NCBI GenBank assembly: GCA_003155565.1
Contig: PMDM01000243.1
Span: 1 to 17,277 of the forward strand
Direction of reading: 5' to 3'
DNA length: 17,277 nt
Origin: Methylococcaceae bacterium
Lineage (GTDB): Bacteria > Pseudomonadota > Gammaproteobacteria > Methylococcales > Methylomonadaceae
Under the pieces are notes generated by a model, which ran no database searches, was not told the DNA's origin, and saw only the letters and a list, made by a program, of their open reading frames with translations. The translations under genes were made by a program, and so were the position numbers. Of this stretch, positions 1 to 7,266 are shown one piece after another. Position 1 is the first letter of the stretch, and each line of letters begins with the position of its first letter.

Positions 1-1073
1 CCGAAGGCATTTACGGCGGCTGGGGAAATTTCGGTTCAGCGGCAGCGGCTATCGCATTGCCGTCTCTTGCCCTGCTCTTCGGTGGCGACGAGGGTTGGCG
101 CTATTCCATCGGCTGCACTGGCGTGATCGCCCTGCTCTATTCGGCTATTTATTTCTTCAGCGTGTCTGACACACCCAAAGGCTCAACCTACTTCAAACCC
201 AAAAAAGCGGGGGCTATGGAAGTCAGCAGTATATGGGATTTGTTCTTTTATGTAGCGATGAACATCCCTTTGTACGCAACCTTAAGTTTGCTGACCTGGA
301 AACTGTCATCATCCGGTGGCGCCAACTACACCAACCTTTTATCAGACACGGCTGCCATCTTTATCCACATCGGCATCTGGTGTTTATTCGTGTACAACGT
401 GTACAAAATTATCCATGTCAATGAAGAACACCTGCAAAAACCGGTAGCAGACATACACAAATATAAATTCAAGCAAGTTGCGGTTCTGGACTTGGCTTAT
501 ATGATCGCCTTCGGTTCAGAACTCGCCGTAGTGTCGATGTTGCCGATGTTCTTTTATGAAACCTTTCATGAATCGCAAAATATTACTATGGTCGAGGCAG
601 GCTTACTGGGCGGAAGTTTTGCTTTTATTAACCTTATCGCCCGTCCGGCTGGCGGCTGGCTTAGCGATAAATTTGGGCGCAAATTATCACTGACCGTTTT
701 TATGGCAGGCATGTCAGCAGGTTATTTCATCATGTCATTCATTAATCCAGAATGGCCTATTGCCCTAGTTGTATTGCTCACAATGTCCTGCTCCTGCTTT
801 GTATCCGGCGGCTGCGGCGCGGTATATGCCATCGTGCCGTTAATCAAACGCCGCATGACCGGGCAGATAGCGGGTATGGTCGGCGCTTATGGTAATGTCG
901 GCGGGGTATTGTTTCTGACCATATTATCTTTCGTTACGCCCTCGTTGTTTTTTTTAGTGATGTGCGGGGTTGCATTGGTAGTCTTGGTAGCCGTCCAATT
1001 TATTGACGAACCGAAAGGCCACATGGCAGAAGTTCAAGAAGATGGTACGATTGAGATTATTGAGTTGAATTAG
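1..1073 (+). CDS. narK: Nitrate/nitrite transporter, NarK family (MFS), 5'-truncated by window edge
   Basis: This is the C-terminal two thirds or so of a major facilitator transporter of the nitrate/nitrite porter family, an inner-membrane protein that imports nitrate or exchanges it for nitrite. The reading frame is open to the window edge (first full codon at position 3), so the start lies outside. The first residues read GIYGGWGNFGSAAAA, the first nitrate signature of the family (TM5). A second signature, GMVGAYGNVGGV, lies near 870-905. Between them is the MFS loop motif GGWLSDKFGRK (about 650-682), typical of TM8-9 loops. Several hydrophobic segments separate these motifs. The protein ends in an acidic tail (EVQEDGTIEIIELN). 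The next gene, rsmI, is convergent 40 bp away. Family assignment is secure; whether it prefers nitrate or nitrite cannot be told from this fragment. Confidence 0.9.
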   Translation, partial: EGIYGGWGNFGSAAAAIALPSLALLFGGDEGWRYSIGCTGVIALLYSAIYFFSVSDTPKGSTYFKPKKAGAMEVSSIWDLFFYVAMNIPLYATLSLLTWKLSSSGGANYTNLLSDTAAIFIHIGIWCLFVYNVYKIIHVNEEHLQKPVADIHKYKFKQVAVLDLAYMIAFGSELAVVSMLPMFFYETFHESQNITMVEAGLLGGSFAFINLIARPAGGWLSDKFGRKLSLTVFMAGMSAGYFIMSFINPEWPIALVVLLTMSCSCFVSGGCGAVYAIVPLIKRRMTGQIAGMVGAYGNVGGVLFLTILSFVTPSLFFLVMCGVALVVLVAVQFIDEPKGHMAEVQEDGTIEIIELN

Positions 1074-1113
1074 TTATTTAGTCTCGTATTAAAGAAATAC
1101 AATTATCTGAAAA

Positions 1114-1974
1114 CTACGTTCTATTGACCTTTTCTAAAGCCAATGCCGCCTGATAAAGCAGTTTTTTTCTGGCTCCGGTGATTTGTACTGCCATTTCAAC
1201 AGCGGTTTTGGTGGAGCATTCGCGCATCAGTATGGCGAGAATGTTCTGTTGCTCTGGGCTGAGGCCTTCATCTTGCTTGATAACTTTGGCACCCTCAACG
1301 ATTACCACAAACTCACCTTTACGCATATTGGCATCTTGTTCGACCAATTCCAGCGCATGAGCCAGGCTGGTTTTGACGATAGTTTCATGCAACTTGGTCA
1401 ATTCCCTGGCGATAACGATTTGCCGATCTGGTGGCAGAATGGTGGACATATCCTGTAATGCCGTTAATATGCGGTGGCATGATTCGTAGAATACCCAGGT
1501 CGTTGGTGTAGTCAGTCTTTCGGTGAAAAATGCCTTACGAGCCGATGAGGTGCGCGGCAAAAACCCTTCAAAAGAGAATTGTGTAACCGGCAATCCCGCC
1601 GCAGATAAGGCGGCTATCAATGCACAGGCTCCGGGAATAGGCACAACGTCTAATCCGGCATCTTTAACCCGGCGTACCAACGGCATACCGGGATCACTCA
1701 ACAACGGCGTACCCGCATCAGAAACTAGGGCTACTGAAAGTCCATCACGCAGCTTTTCCAATAGGCTGTCAGCTGCTTTTTCTTCATTATGTTGATGGAA
1801 TGACACGACTTTATTGCTAATGCCATAATGGTTTAGCAAAAATTTGACATGACGGGTATCTTCGGCGGCAATCAGGTCAACCTGCTTTAAGGTTTCTATG
1901 GCCCTGAAGCTGACATCCGCTAAATTACCTATTGGCGTTGCAACAACGTATAATTTGCCGTAATGATTTGTCAT
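1114..1974 (-). CDS. rsmI: 16S rRNA (cytidine-1402-2'-O)-methyltransferase RsmI
   Basis: RsmI uses S-adenosylmethionine to methylate the 2'-OH of C1402 in 16S rRNA, at the ribosomal decoding centre. The 286-residue protein has the usual family length and signatures: YVVATPIGNLADV at 9-21, AEDTRH at 37-42, SDAGTPLLSDPG at 85-96 (tetrapyrrole-methylase-fold cofactor loop) and VPIPGACALIAALSAAGLP at 111-129. The C-terminal part carries the short helical region seen in the family. The ATG start at 1974 gives a complete N-terminus. It is divergent from lpoA with only 48 bp between the two start codons, the arrangement also known from E. coli (yraL/yraM). Any promoters for both genes must lie in or overlap that short gap; I could not identify convincing -35/-10 boxes there. 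Confidence 0.97.
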   Translation of the reverse strand: MTNHYGKLYVVATPIGNLADVSFRAIETLKQVDLIAAEDTRHVKFLLNHYGISNKVVSFHQHNEEKAADSLLEKLRDGLSVALVSDAGTPLLSDPGMPLVRRVKDAGLDVVPIPGACALIAALSAAGLPVTQFSFEGFLPRTSSARKAFFTERLTTPTTWVFYESCHRILTALQDMSTILPPDRQIVIARELTKLHETIVKTSLAHALELVEQDANMRKGEFVVIVEGAKVIKQDEGLSPEQQNILAILMRECSTKTAVEMAVQITGARKKLLYQAALALEKVNRT

Positions 1975-2022
1975 GCAATCTCTGCTTTGAAATTATTTCT
2001 GTCTCAATAAAGGTAAGACCCG

Positions 2023-3825
2023 ATGAGCCGTAACTTAGTTTGTGTTCCGCTGTTCTGTGTGCTGCTATTGTCGGGCTGTGCAAAACTCCCCGATAATTAT
2101 GGATTGTACCAAGAACCGCCCTCTGCCTGGACAATCGAGCAAAATAATACGCGTTTACAAAGTATCGGCGCTTTAATTCAGACCGGTAAAGGCAATGCAG
2201 CCAAGCAACAGGCTGATTTGATCAATCCGAAAGAATTGACAGCACTGCAACAGGCGCAATTTAATCTGTTATATTCTCAAATTCTGCTTAGTTTTGGTGA
2301 AGCAGAACAAGCGATAAGCAAGTTGGCAATCACAGAAACCAGGCAACTGGGCATCAACGATAAAATCAAATACTACCAATCCCAGGCGTTTGCTTATTCG
2401 TTAACAGGTAATCTGCTGGAAAGCGCTAAGGCCAGAATCGCGCTGGATGCTTTTTTGACCAAACCGGATGAACGCAAAAAGAATCAAGGCGTGATTCTCG
2501 AAACATTGGGCTTATTTCCTGAAACCATCGTGCAAAAAACACCTGGGTTGCCTGAATGGATGTCCATCGCCAAGGTTTTGGCATCAAGAAACAAGAATCC
2601 AGCTAATTTTAATGCCTCGCTGGCAAGCTGGCGGTCGGCTAACCCAGGGCATCCCGCTAACAGTTACTTGGCAACGATAGCAAACATGCCAGAAGATACT
2701 GGTGATACTCCCAAATCTATAGCCGTGTTATTGCCAGAATCCGGCCCTTTTTTGGATGCAGCCAAAGCAGTTAAGGCAGGATTTTTGGCTGCACACAGCC
2801 GTCACAACGGAAGCGGAAGCAAACCTACGCTGCATTTTTACGATACCGAAAAAGGAAAGACTGATGAGTTGTACCAAAAAGCTGTACGCGAGGGTGCAAA
2901 ACTGATTATCGGGCCATTGAATAAAGACAACATTCAAAGCCTTGCAAACTCGTCCACGCTGACTGTTCCGGTGTTGGCCTTGAACCATGTGCCTAACTTA
3001 AGCAAGCAAAACCTGTATCAATTTGCCCTCAGCCCGATGGATGATGTCGCCGAAATCACCCAGAAAGCCGCGTTGGATGGCCATAAAAAAGCCGTGTTGC
3101 TCGTCCCTAATAACGAACAAGGCAAACGTATTTCGTCTTATTTTATCGAGAACTGGCAAGCATTGAATGGCACTATTCTTAAAAAACAAACTTACGACCC
3201 TACAAAGACTGATTTTTCATTAGCTATCAAAAACCTGTTAGGCATTGATGAGGGTGAAAACCGTTACCCAAAAGTTCAACAAGCTTTTCCTGACACTAAA
3301 TATGTGCCCAATAAAAGTCAGGATACCTATGCCCTATTCTTAAGCGCTTACGGTAAAGAGGGGCGTGTTATTAACTCACAACTGGTTCAGGCTGGTGGTC
3401 TTCCGGTTTACGCCCTACCCACTATTTACTCCGGTTTGCCTGATTCGGCGGGTGATACAGCCCTTAATGGGATCACTTTTTGCGATACGCCCTGGCTATT
3501 TAATGGCGCGTACAACGGCGAATTGAGCATGATGGCGCTTAGGGATATTTTGAACCAATTCCCCAGTTCCTATATACGACTAGTGGCAATGGGCATTGAT
3601 GCTTACCATCTTGCGGGGAAATTATCGTCCCTAAACACCACCCCCTATTCCGGGGCAACAGGAAATCTCTCGCTAGCTAATGGCAACCGTATCAAACGCA
3701 ATCTGGTTTGTGCCAAGTTTGCTATGGGACAGCCTGAGCTGATTGGCTTTACTCACAGCCCATCAGAAGGAGACTATAGCAGTGCTGGAAAACCGGGTGG
3801 CGTGATACCCGCTGCCAAGCAATAG
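2023..3825 (+). CDS. lpoA: Penicillin-binding protein activator LpoA, outer-membrane lipoprotein
   Basis: LpoA is an outer-membrane lipoprotein that reaches through the periplasm to stimulate the bifunctional peptidoglycan synthase PBP1a. The 600-residue product starts with a lipoprotein signal peptide whose lipobox LLSGC puts the lipidated cysteine at residue 19. Residues about 25-230 form a helical, TPR-like region. From about 230 onward (KSIAVLLPESGPFLDAAKA) the protein has the periplasmic-binding-protein-like fold typical of the LpoA C-terminal domain. The ATG at 2023 is preceded by AAAGG at 2009-2013. The downstream yraN starts 1 bp after the stop codon, so the genes are surely co-transcribed. 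Length and gene order match gammaproteobacterial lpoA; sequence details between the domains are divergent, but no alternative family fits better. Confidence 0.93.
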   Translation: MSRNLVCVPLFCVLLLSGCAKLPDNYGLYQEPPSAWTIEQNNTRLQSIGALIQTGKGNAAKQQADLINPKELTALQQAQFNLLYSQILLSFGEAEQAISKLAITETRQLGINDKIKYYQSQAFAYSLTGNLLESAKARIALDAFLTKPDERKKNQGVILETLGLFPETIVQKTPGLPEWMSIAKVLASRNKNPANFNASLASWRSANPGHPANSYLATIANMPEDTGDTPKSIAVLLPESGPFLDAAKAVKAGFLAAHSRHNGSGSKPTLHFYDTEKGKTDELYQKAVREGAKLIIGPLNKDNIQSLANSSTLTVPVLALNHVPNLSKQNLYQFALSPMDDVAEITQKAALDGHKKAVLLVPNNEQGKRISSYFIENWQALNGTILKKQTYDPTKTDFSLAIKNLLGIDEGENRYPKVQQAFPDTKYVPNKSQDTYALFLSAYGKEGRVINSQLVQAGGLPVYALPTIYSGLPDSAGDTALNGITFCDTPWLFNGAYNGELSMMALRDILNQFPSSYIRLVAMGIDAYHLAGKLSSLNTTPYSGATGNLSLANGNRIKRNLVCAKFAMGQPELIGFTHSPSEGDYSSAGKPGGVIPAAKQ

Positions 3826-3826
3826 C

Positions 3827-4189
3827 GTGTTAAGTTCGCTCAAAACGAAAGCAGCACACTTATTGCGCGGTAAAAGCGCGGAAGACCAAGCCCATGATTA
3901 TTTGATTGGCAAAGGGCTACAGCCAGTCTGCCGGAATTATCGCTGCAAACAGGGCGAACTGGATCTGGTTATGCGCGACCAAAAATCATTGGTGATTATT
4001 GAAGTTCGCTACCGAAAGACTGACGTTTACGGCAGCGCACTTGAAAGCGTTACGCACAGCAAACAAACCCGGATCATAGCCGCGACGCAGCATTATTTAT
4101 CGACACTGAGAATCGATTGCCCGCTGCGTTTTGATGTGGTTGCCATCTCCGGTAATGGCGATATCGAGTGGATAAAAAATGCTTTTTAA
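3827..4189 (+). CDS. yraN: YraN family (UPF0102) nuclease-like protein
   Basis: Small soluble protein of 120 residues in the UPF0102/YraN family, whose fold is related to restriction-endonuclease and Holliday-junction-resolvase folds. Its cellular role is not firmly established. The conserved core is visible: GELDLVMRDQKSLVIIEVRYR at about 43-63 supplies the acidic Asp/Glu pattern of a PD-(D/E)XK-like site, followed by YGSALESVTHSKQ and a C-terminal RFDVVAISG...EWIKNAF, close to the end of E. coli YraN. The start is a GTG one base after the lpoA stop, with no obvious independent ribosome binding site, suggesting translational coupling to lpoA. An alternative start downstream would remove conserved N-terminal helix residues (RGKSAEDQAHDYL), so the GTG is preferred. 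Confidence 0.93.
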   Translation: MLSSLKTKAAHLLRGKSAEDQAHDYLIGKGLQPVCRNYRCKQGELDLVMRDQKSLVIIEVRYRKTDVYGSALESVTHSKQTRIIAATQHYLSTLRIDCPLRFDVVAISGNGDIEWIKNAF

Positions 4190-4201
4190 CCTTCAGAATT
4201 C

Positions 4202-4795
4202 ATGAACTTACAAAACCGTATCATCAATCAATTCACCGACAGCATCCAGACCAAGCAGGACGCTTTAGGGGAATTGTGTGAACTTATCGAATTAGCCTCA
4301 CAACGTATGGTGACAGCGTTATTGAATGACCGGAAGATTTTATCTTGCGGCAATGGCCGCTCGGCTGCCTGTGCCCAGTTATTATCTTCCGCCCTGTTGA
4401 ACCAGTTCGACCGCGACCGCCCATCATTGCCAGCTATTGCACTGACTGCTGATATGACAGCAATGACCGCAATCGCTAACGACTACAGTTATGAGGAAGT
4501 GTTCTCCAAACCTATCCGCTCATTAGGACAAAAGGGTGATGTGTTAGTGACGTATACTGACGGCAATCATTCCGCCAATATTGCCAAAGCAATTGCCATA
4601 GCACACGGCAAAGACATCTCCATCATTGCCTTGACAGGAGAAAAAAGCGAGGCAACTTCGGCTTTATTAAGTGAACGGGATCTGGAAATACGCGTTCCGT
4701 CCAGCTCGGCAATCCGTACGCATGAAGTCCATGTGCTGATTACGCATTGTTTATGCGATTTAATCGACCATCAATTGTTTGATGGTCTGGGTTGA
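4202..4795 (+). CDS. diaA: DnaA initiator-associating protein DiaA (SIS domain)
   Basis: A 197-residue SIS-domain protein. The sugar-isomerase fold is shared by GmhA (sedoheptulose-7-phosphate isomerase) and DiaA, which binds DnaA and promotes its ordered assembly at oriC. Features seen: LNDRKILSCGNGRSAACAQ around 42-60 (phosphosugar-binding-like glycine loop), RPSLPAIALTADMTAMTAIANDYSYEEVFSKP around 73-104, GQKGDVLVTYTDGNHSANI around 109-127, and the end EVHVLITHCLCDLIDHQLF. The stretch ALTADMTAMTAIANDYSYEEVF and the final DLIDHQLF resemble DiaA more than GmhA. Position directly after yraN (12-bp gap) is the conserved DiaA position. In E. coli dolP (yraP) follows; here it is absent and a small repeat element starts 11 bp after the stop. 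GmhA-like enzymatic activity is not excluded. Confidence 0.88.
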   Translation: MNLQNRIINQFTDSIQTKQDALGELCELIELASQRMVTALLNDRKILSCGNGRSAACAQLLSSALLNQFDRDRPSLPAIALTADMTAMTAIANDYSYEEVFSKPIRSLGQKGDVLVTYTDGNHSANIAKAIAIAHGKDISIIALTGEKSEATSALLSERDLEIRVPSSSAIRTHEVHVLITHCLCDLIDHQLFDGLG

Positions 4796-4806
4796 GTTAG
4801 CAGGAT

Positions 4807-4954
4807 TTAAGGAATCTGGAATCTCTGAAAAAGTCCTTCGACAGGGCTCTCCTGAGCTTAGACGAAGGACTCAGGACAAACGGTAACTCGTTGACCTTGT
4901 TCGCGGTGAGCTTGTCGAACCATGAATGAAACCAACTTGTCAGTGTTTCCTTAA
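4807..4954. repeat. MITE-like dispersed repeat, copy 1 (148 bp, TIR TTAAGGAA)
   Basis: A non-coding element of 148 bp bounded by perfect 8-bp terminal inverted repeats, TTAAGGAA (4807-4814) and TTCCTTAA (4947-4954), with weaker symmetry extending inward. Its reverse complement matches the second copy at 12585-12736 over essentially its whole length, including the ends, a central TGGTTCGACAAGCTCACC block and the CCTGTCGAAGGACTT block next to the other end. The inner CGACAAGC/CTGTCGAAG parts are themselves partly inverted, so the element could fold into a cruciform or RNA hairpin. It has no gene and no transposase. I could not identify a clear target-site duplication. Its right end overlaps the stop codon of the flavin-reductase gene. 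Confidence 0.8.
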
Positions 4955-5436
4955 GTTTTATACAGATCGCTACTCCCATCCATATTACCGGTTTGGCTGT
5001 ACAACAACGGCCAGCCTGAATTAAGTTCAGCGGAATTAATCACCTCGCACACGGCAATTTTATGGTCGCCTGCGTCTGAAAAGTGACTGAGTTTGCAATC
5101 AAAGTACGCCAAAGAATCAGCCAATACCGGGGCTTCTGATTTACCTGCCTGCCAGCAGTACGTAGTCATTTTTTCTTTAACGCCTGATCGCCCGAAATGC
5201 GCCGCAATAGCCAGATGATCCTGACCCAAGACATTCACTGTACACACACCACTAGCCTGCAATAGTTTGTAGGAATAATGCTCAGGATTGATGCTGAATG
5301 CGATCATGGGTGGTTCAAAAGATACCTGCATCACCCAGGCAGCGGTAAACGCGTTTTGTTCTGAACCGTTGGCCACCCCGATTACATAAACACCGTGGGT
5401 GATCTTATTAAACAAAATGCTGGCATTTTCTATCAT
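4951..5436 (-). CDS. Flavin-reductase-like domain protein (FMN-binding split barrel)
   Basis: A 161-residue single-domain protein of the flavin reductase-like family, which bind FMN or FAD in a split beta-barrel and often use NAD(P)H to supply reduced flavin to a partner oxygenase. Family marks: NAFTAAWVMQVSFEPPMIAFSI (residues 28-49), SGVCTVNVLG (62-71), an FG pair at 81-82, and the barrel motif GDHKIAVCEV (123-132) followed by PLLY (143-146). Physiological substrate and partner are not evident. The start ATG at 5436 lies 14 bp after the nadC stop, so it is probably co-transcribed with nadC. The TAA stop (4951-4953) falls inside the terminal inverted repeat of the adjoining small element, so the last residues could have been altered by that insertion, although the protein length is normal for the family. 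Confidence 0.85.
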   Translation of the reverse strand: MIENASILFNKITHGVYVIGVANGSEQNAFTAAWVMQVSFEPPMIAFSINPEHYSYKLLQASGVCTVNVLGQDHLAIAAHFGRSGVKEKMTTYCWQAGKSEAPVLADSLAYFDCKLSHFSDAGDHKIAVCEVINSAELNSGWPLLYSQTGNMDGSSDLYKT

Positions 5437-5450
5437 GTCAAAGCACCCGA

Positions 5451-6299
5451 TTAATGTGCCACTACATTAATCCGCATGGACAAATCAATCGCCCTGATAT
5501 TCTTGGTTAACGCGCCAATAGAAATGTAATCAACGCCCGTTTCGGCAACGGCACGAATGTTTTTCAGTGTGATATTGCCCGAAGCTTCCAATTCTATCTC
5601 ACCATAGCTCAAGGCAACCGCCGAGCGCATATCGTCTAATGAAAAATTATCAAGCATAATCCGGTCAGGTTTCGCTTCGACTGCCTCTCGAAATTCCAGT
5701 AGCGATTCCACTTCCACCTCCACTGAAACCGATGACTGCTGCCGTGCTATTTGCACAGCTTTGGCGATAGAACCCGCAGCAATAATGTGATTTTCCTTGA
5801 TTAACACGCCGTCGTACAAACCTATCCTGTGGTTATAACAACCGCCACAGACCACGGCATATTTTTGCGCTTTTCTTAAGCCTGGAATCGTTTTGCGGGT
5901 GTCCAATACCTTGCAACCTGTCCCTGCGACGGCATCGGCGTATAGTCTGGCTACCGTCGCAGTGGCGGATAAGGTTTGTAACAGGTTTAAAGCGGTGCGT
6001 TCCCCAGTCAATAAGGTACTGGCAGAACCGCTGAGGTCGCATAAGTTTGTACCTACGCCAACAGCCTCGCCTTCGGCTACCAGCCAATTGATAGTAACAT
6101 CAGTATTGAGAGTCCTGAAAACCGCATCAAACCAAGCTTGGCCGCATAATACCATCGCTTCTCGCGTAATAACAATGGCTTCTGCCTGAACGGTTTCAGG
6201 GATGATAGCTGCGGTAATGTCGCCTGAGCCGATGTCTTCCTTAAGATAGGTACTTATGTCGGGTGTAAATTGGTCGGTCATGGAATACGGCGCGGTCAC
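5451..6299 (-). CDS. nadC: Nicotinate-nucleotide diphosphorylase (carboxylating), quinolinate phosphoribosyltransferase
   Basis: NadC converts quinolinate and PRPP to nicotinate mononucleotide, CO2 and pyrophosphate in de novo NAD synthesis. The 282-residue product is full length. Characteristic blocks are ERTALNLLQTLSATAT (100-115), DTRKTIPGLRKAQKYAVVCGG (133-153) with the substrate-binding Arg and Lys residues, NHRIGLYDGVLIKENHI (156-172), the VEVE strand, IMLDNF, and EASGNI...DYISIGALT near the end. The GTG start at 6299 overlaps the stop of the upstream cytochrome gene by 4 bp (GTGA), which argues for translational coupling. An ATG at 6281 (codon 7, giving MTDQFTP) is an equally possible start, since neither has a strong ribosome binding site. 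The flavin-reductase gene follows 14 bp downstream. Function is confident; only the exact start is open. Confidence 0.96.
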   Translation of the reverse strand: MTAPYSMTDQFTPDISTYLKEDIGSGDITAAIIPETVQAEAIVITREAMVLCGQAWFDAVFRTLNTDVTINWLVAEGEAVGVGTNLCDLSGSASTLLTGERTALNLLQTLSATATVARLYADAVAGTGCKVLDTRKTIPGLRKAQKYAVVCGGCYNHRIGLYDGVLIKENHIIAAGSIAKAVQIARQQSSVSVEVEVESLLEFREAVEAKPDRIMLDNFSLDDMRSAVALSYGEIELEASGNITLKNIRAVAETGVDYISIGALTKNIRAIDLSMRINVVAH

Positions 6300-7201
6300 T
6301 TTTTAATATTCTTTTTTAAAAAGTTTTTGAGGAGTGTTAGGCCGACACTGAGGTATTTTTCCATGAGATTGATTAAGTATTTAGAAAACCACAATAGCTT
6401 CTTGAACTTCTCTTCGTGACTGCTTGCAGCAAACTCAGCTTTCAAGCGTTGGTAATGAAAGCCAATACCATCAACAAACACAGGTTTATACAACCACATC
6501 TCCAGGATTGAAGTGACCCACATAAACATGAAGGACACTCCCATGCCCATACCTGCAAAAATAACCAGCCAGGCAAACATAGGGAAAAACTTGGTTAGCC
6601 ACCAGGACACAATATCCGCGATAAGAAAAGCATACGGCATTCCGATGGCAATACATTTATATTTAACACTGGTTGTTTCAGCAAAACTAAAAATAATACC
6701 GACAAACATGAAAATAAAGCTGATCCCAAACATGTGGATATGCGATCCACGCGTCAACGACGCAAGAGTGGCGCCTTCATCCTGGGCTGTCAACGCTTTC
6801 AACTGGGCAAAATCGTTGAAATTCGGGATGCCAGAAGCAGCTTTGTTGTGGCACATCACACAGCGTTCCTGGATAATTTTTTCGATGCCATTGGCTTTAT
6901 AATCGTCGATATCCGCCCCGTCCCTATCCCACTGGATGATGTCAAAACGCTCCTGATCTGGGGCATTGTCTTTCATGGAACCGTTAAGTTTTTGCTCCAA
7001 CACGGTTCCTGAACGATTTCCGTAATAGCTATAAACAATGTCGTCAACCGATAAGCCGAATTTGCCGTCCGCCATGCCGTGGGTCAGCAATATCTGGATC
7101 AGTGCAAACATGTAGCCGATACCGACGGTAATCAGGTATCCGGTAAACAACACCTTGATGGGTGTGTCGTGGTCTTTTAAGGCAGTATATTTTGATGACA
7201 T
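6296..7201 (-). CDS. Membrane-anchored monohaem c-type cytochrome, multi-helix membrane protein
   Basis: A 301-residue protein with a hydrophobic helix at about 17-40, a soluble region, then three closely packed hydrophobic helices at about 153-173, 183-203 and 208-233, and a basic amphipathic tail (about 250-301). The soluble region between the first and second helices carries one haem-c site, CVMCH (C114, C117, H118), and so should lie in the periplasm. The pair H154/H156 (SHIHMFG) sits at the entrance of the second helix and might ligate a further cofactor. The ATG at 7201 has a good ribosome site, AGGAAG, at 7207-7212. It follows mltB by 65 bp and overlaps nadC by 4 bp. I recognise no named enzyme. 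A role in respiratory electron transfer is inferred from the haem motif and topology; its redox partner is unknown. Confidence 0.75.
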   Translation of the reverse strand: MSSKYTALKDHDTPIKVLFTGYLITVGIGYMFALIQILLTHGMADGKFGLSVDDIVYSYYGNRSGTVLEQKLNGSMKDNAPDQERFDIIQWDRDGADIDDYKANGIEKIIQERCVMCHNKAASGIPNFNDFAQLKALTAQDEGATLASLTRGSHIHMFGISFIFMFVGIIFSFAETTSVKYKCIAIGMPYAFLIADIVSWWLTKFFPMFAWLVIFAGMGMGVSFMFMWVTSILEMWLYKPVFVDGIGFHYQRLKAEFAASSHEEKFKKLLWFSKYLINLMEKYLSVGLTLLKNFLKKNIKK

Positions 7202-7266
7202 GGAATCTTCCTAAAACGTTTGATCTTGGAGTTGGAGGCTACCACAAATCTCGATTTGCGCGAGAG

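Noticed and set aside
4797..4979. A 60-codon minus-strand frame across the repeat after diaA
   Set aside because: It coincides with the MITE-like element and overlaps the end of the flavin-reductase gene; no protein-like features.
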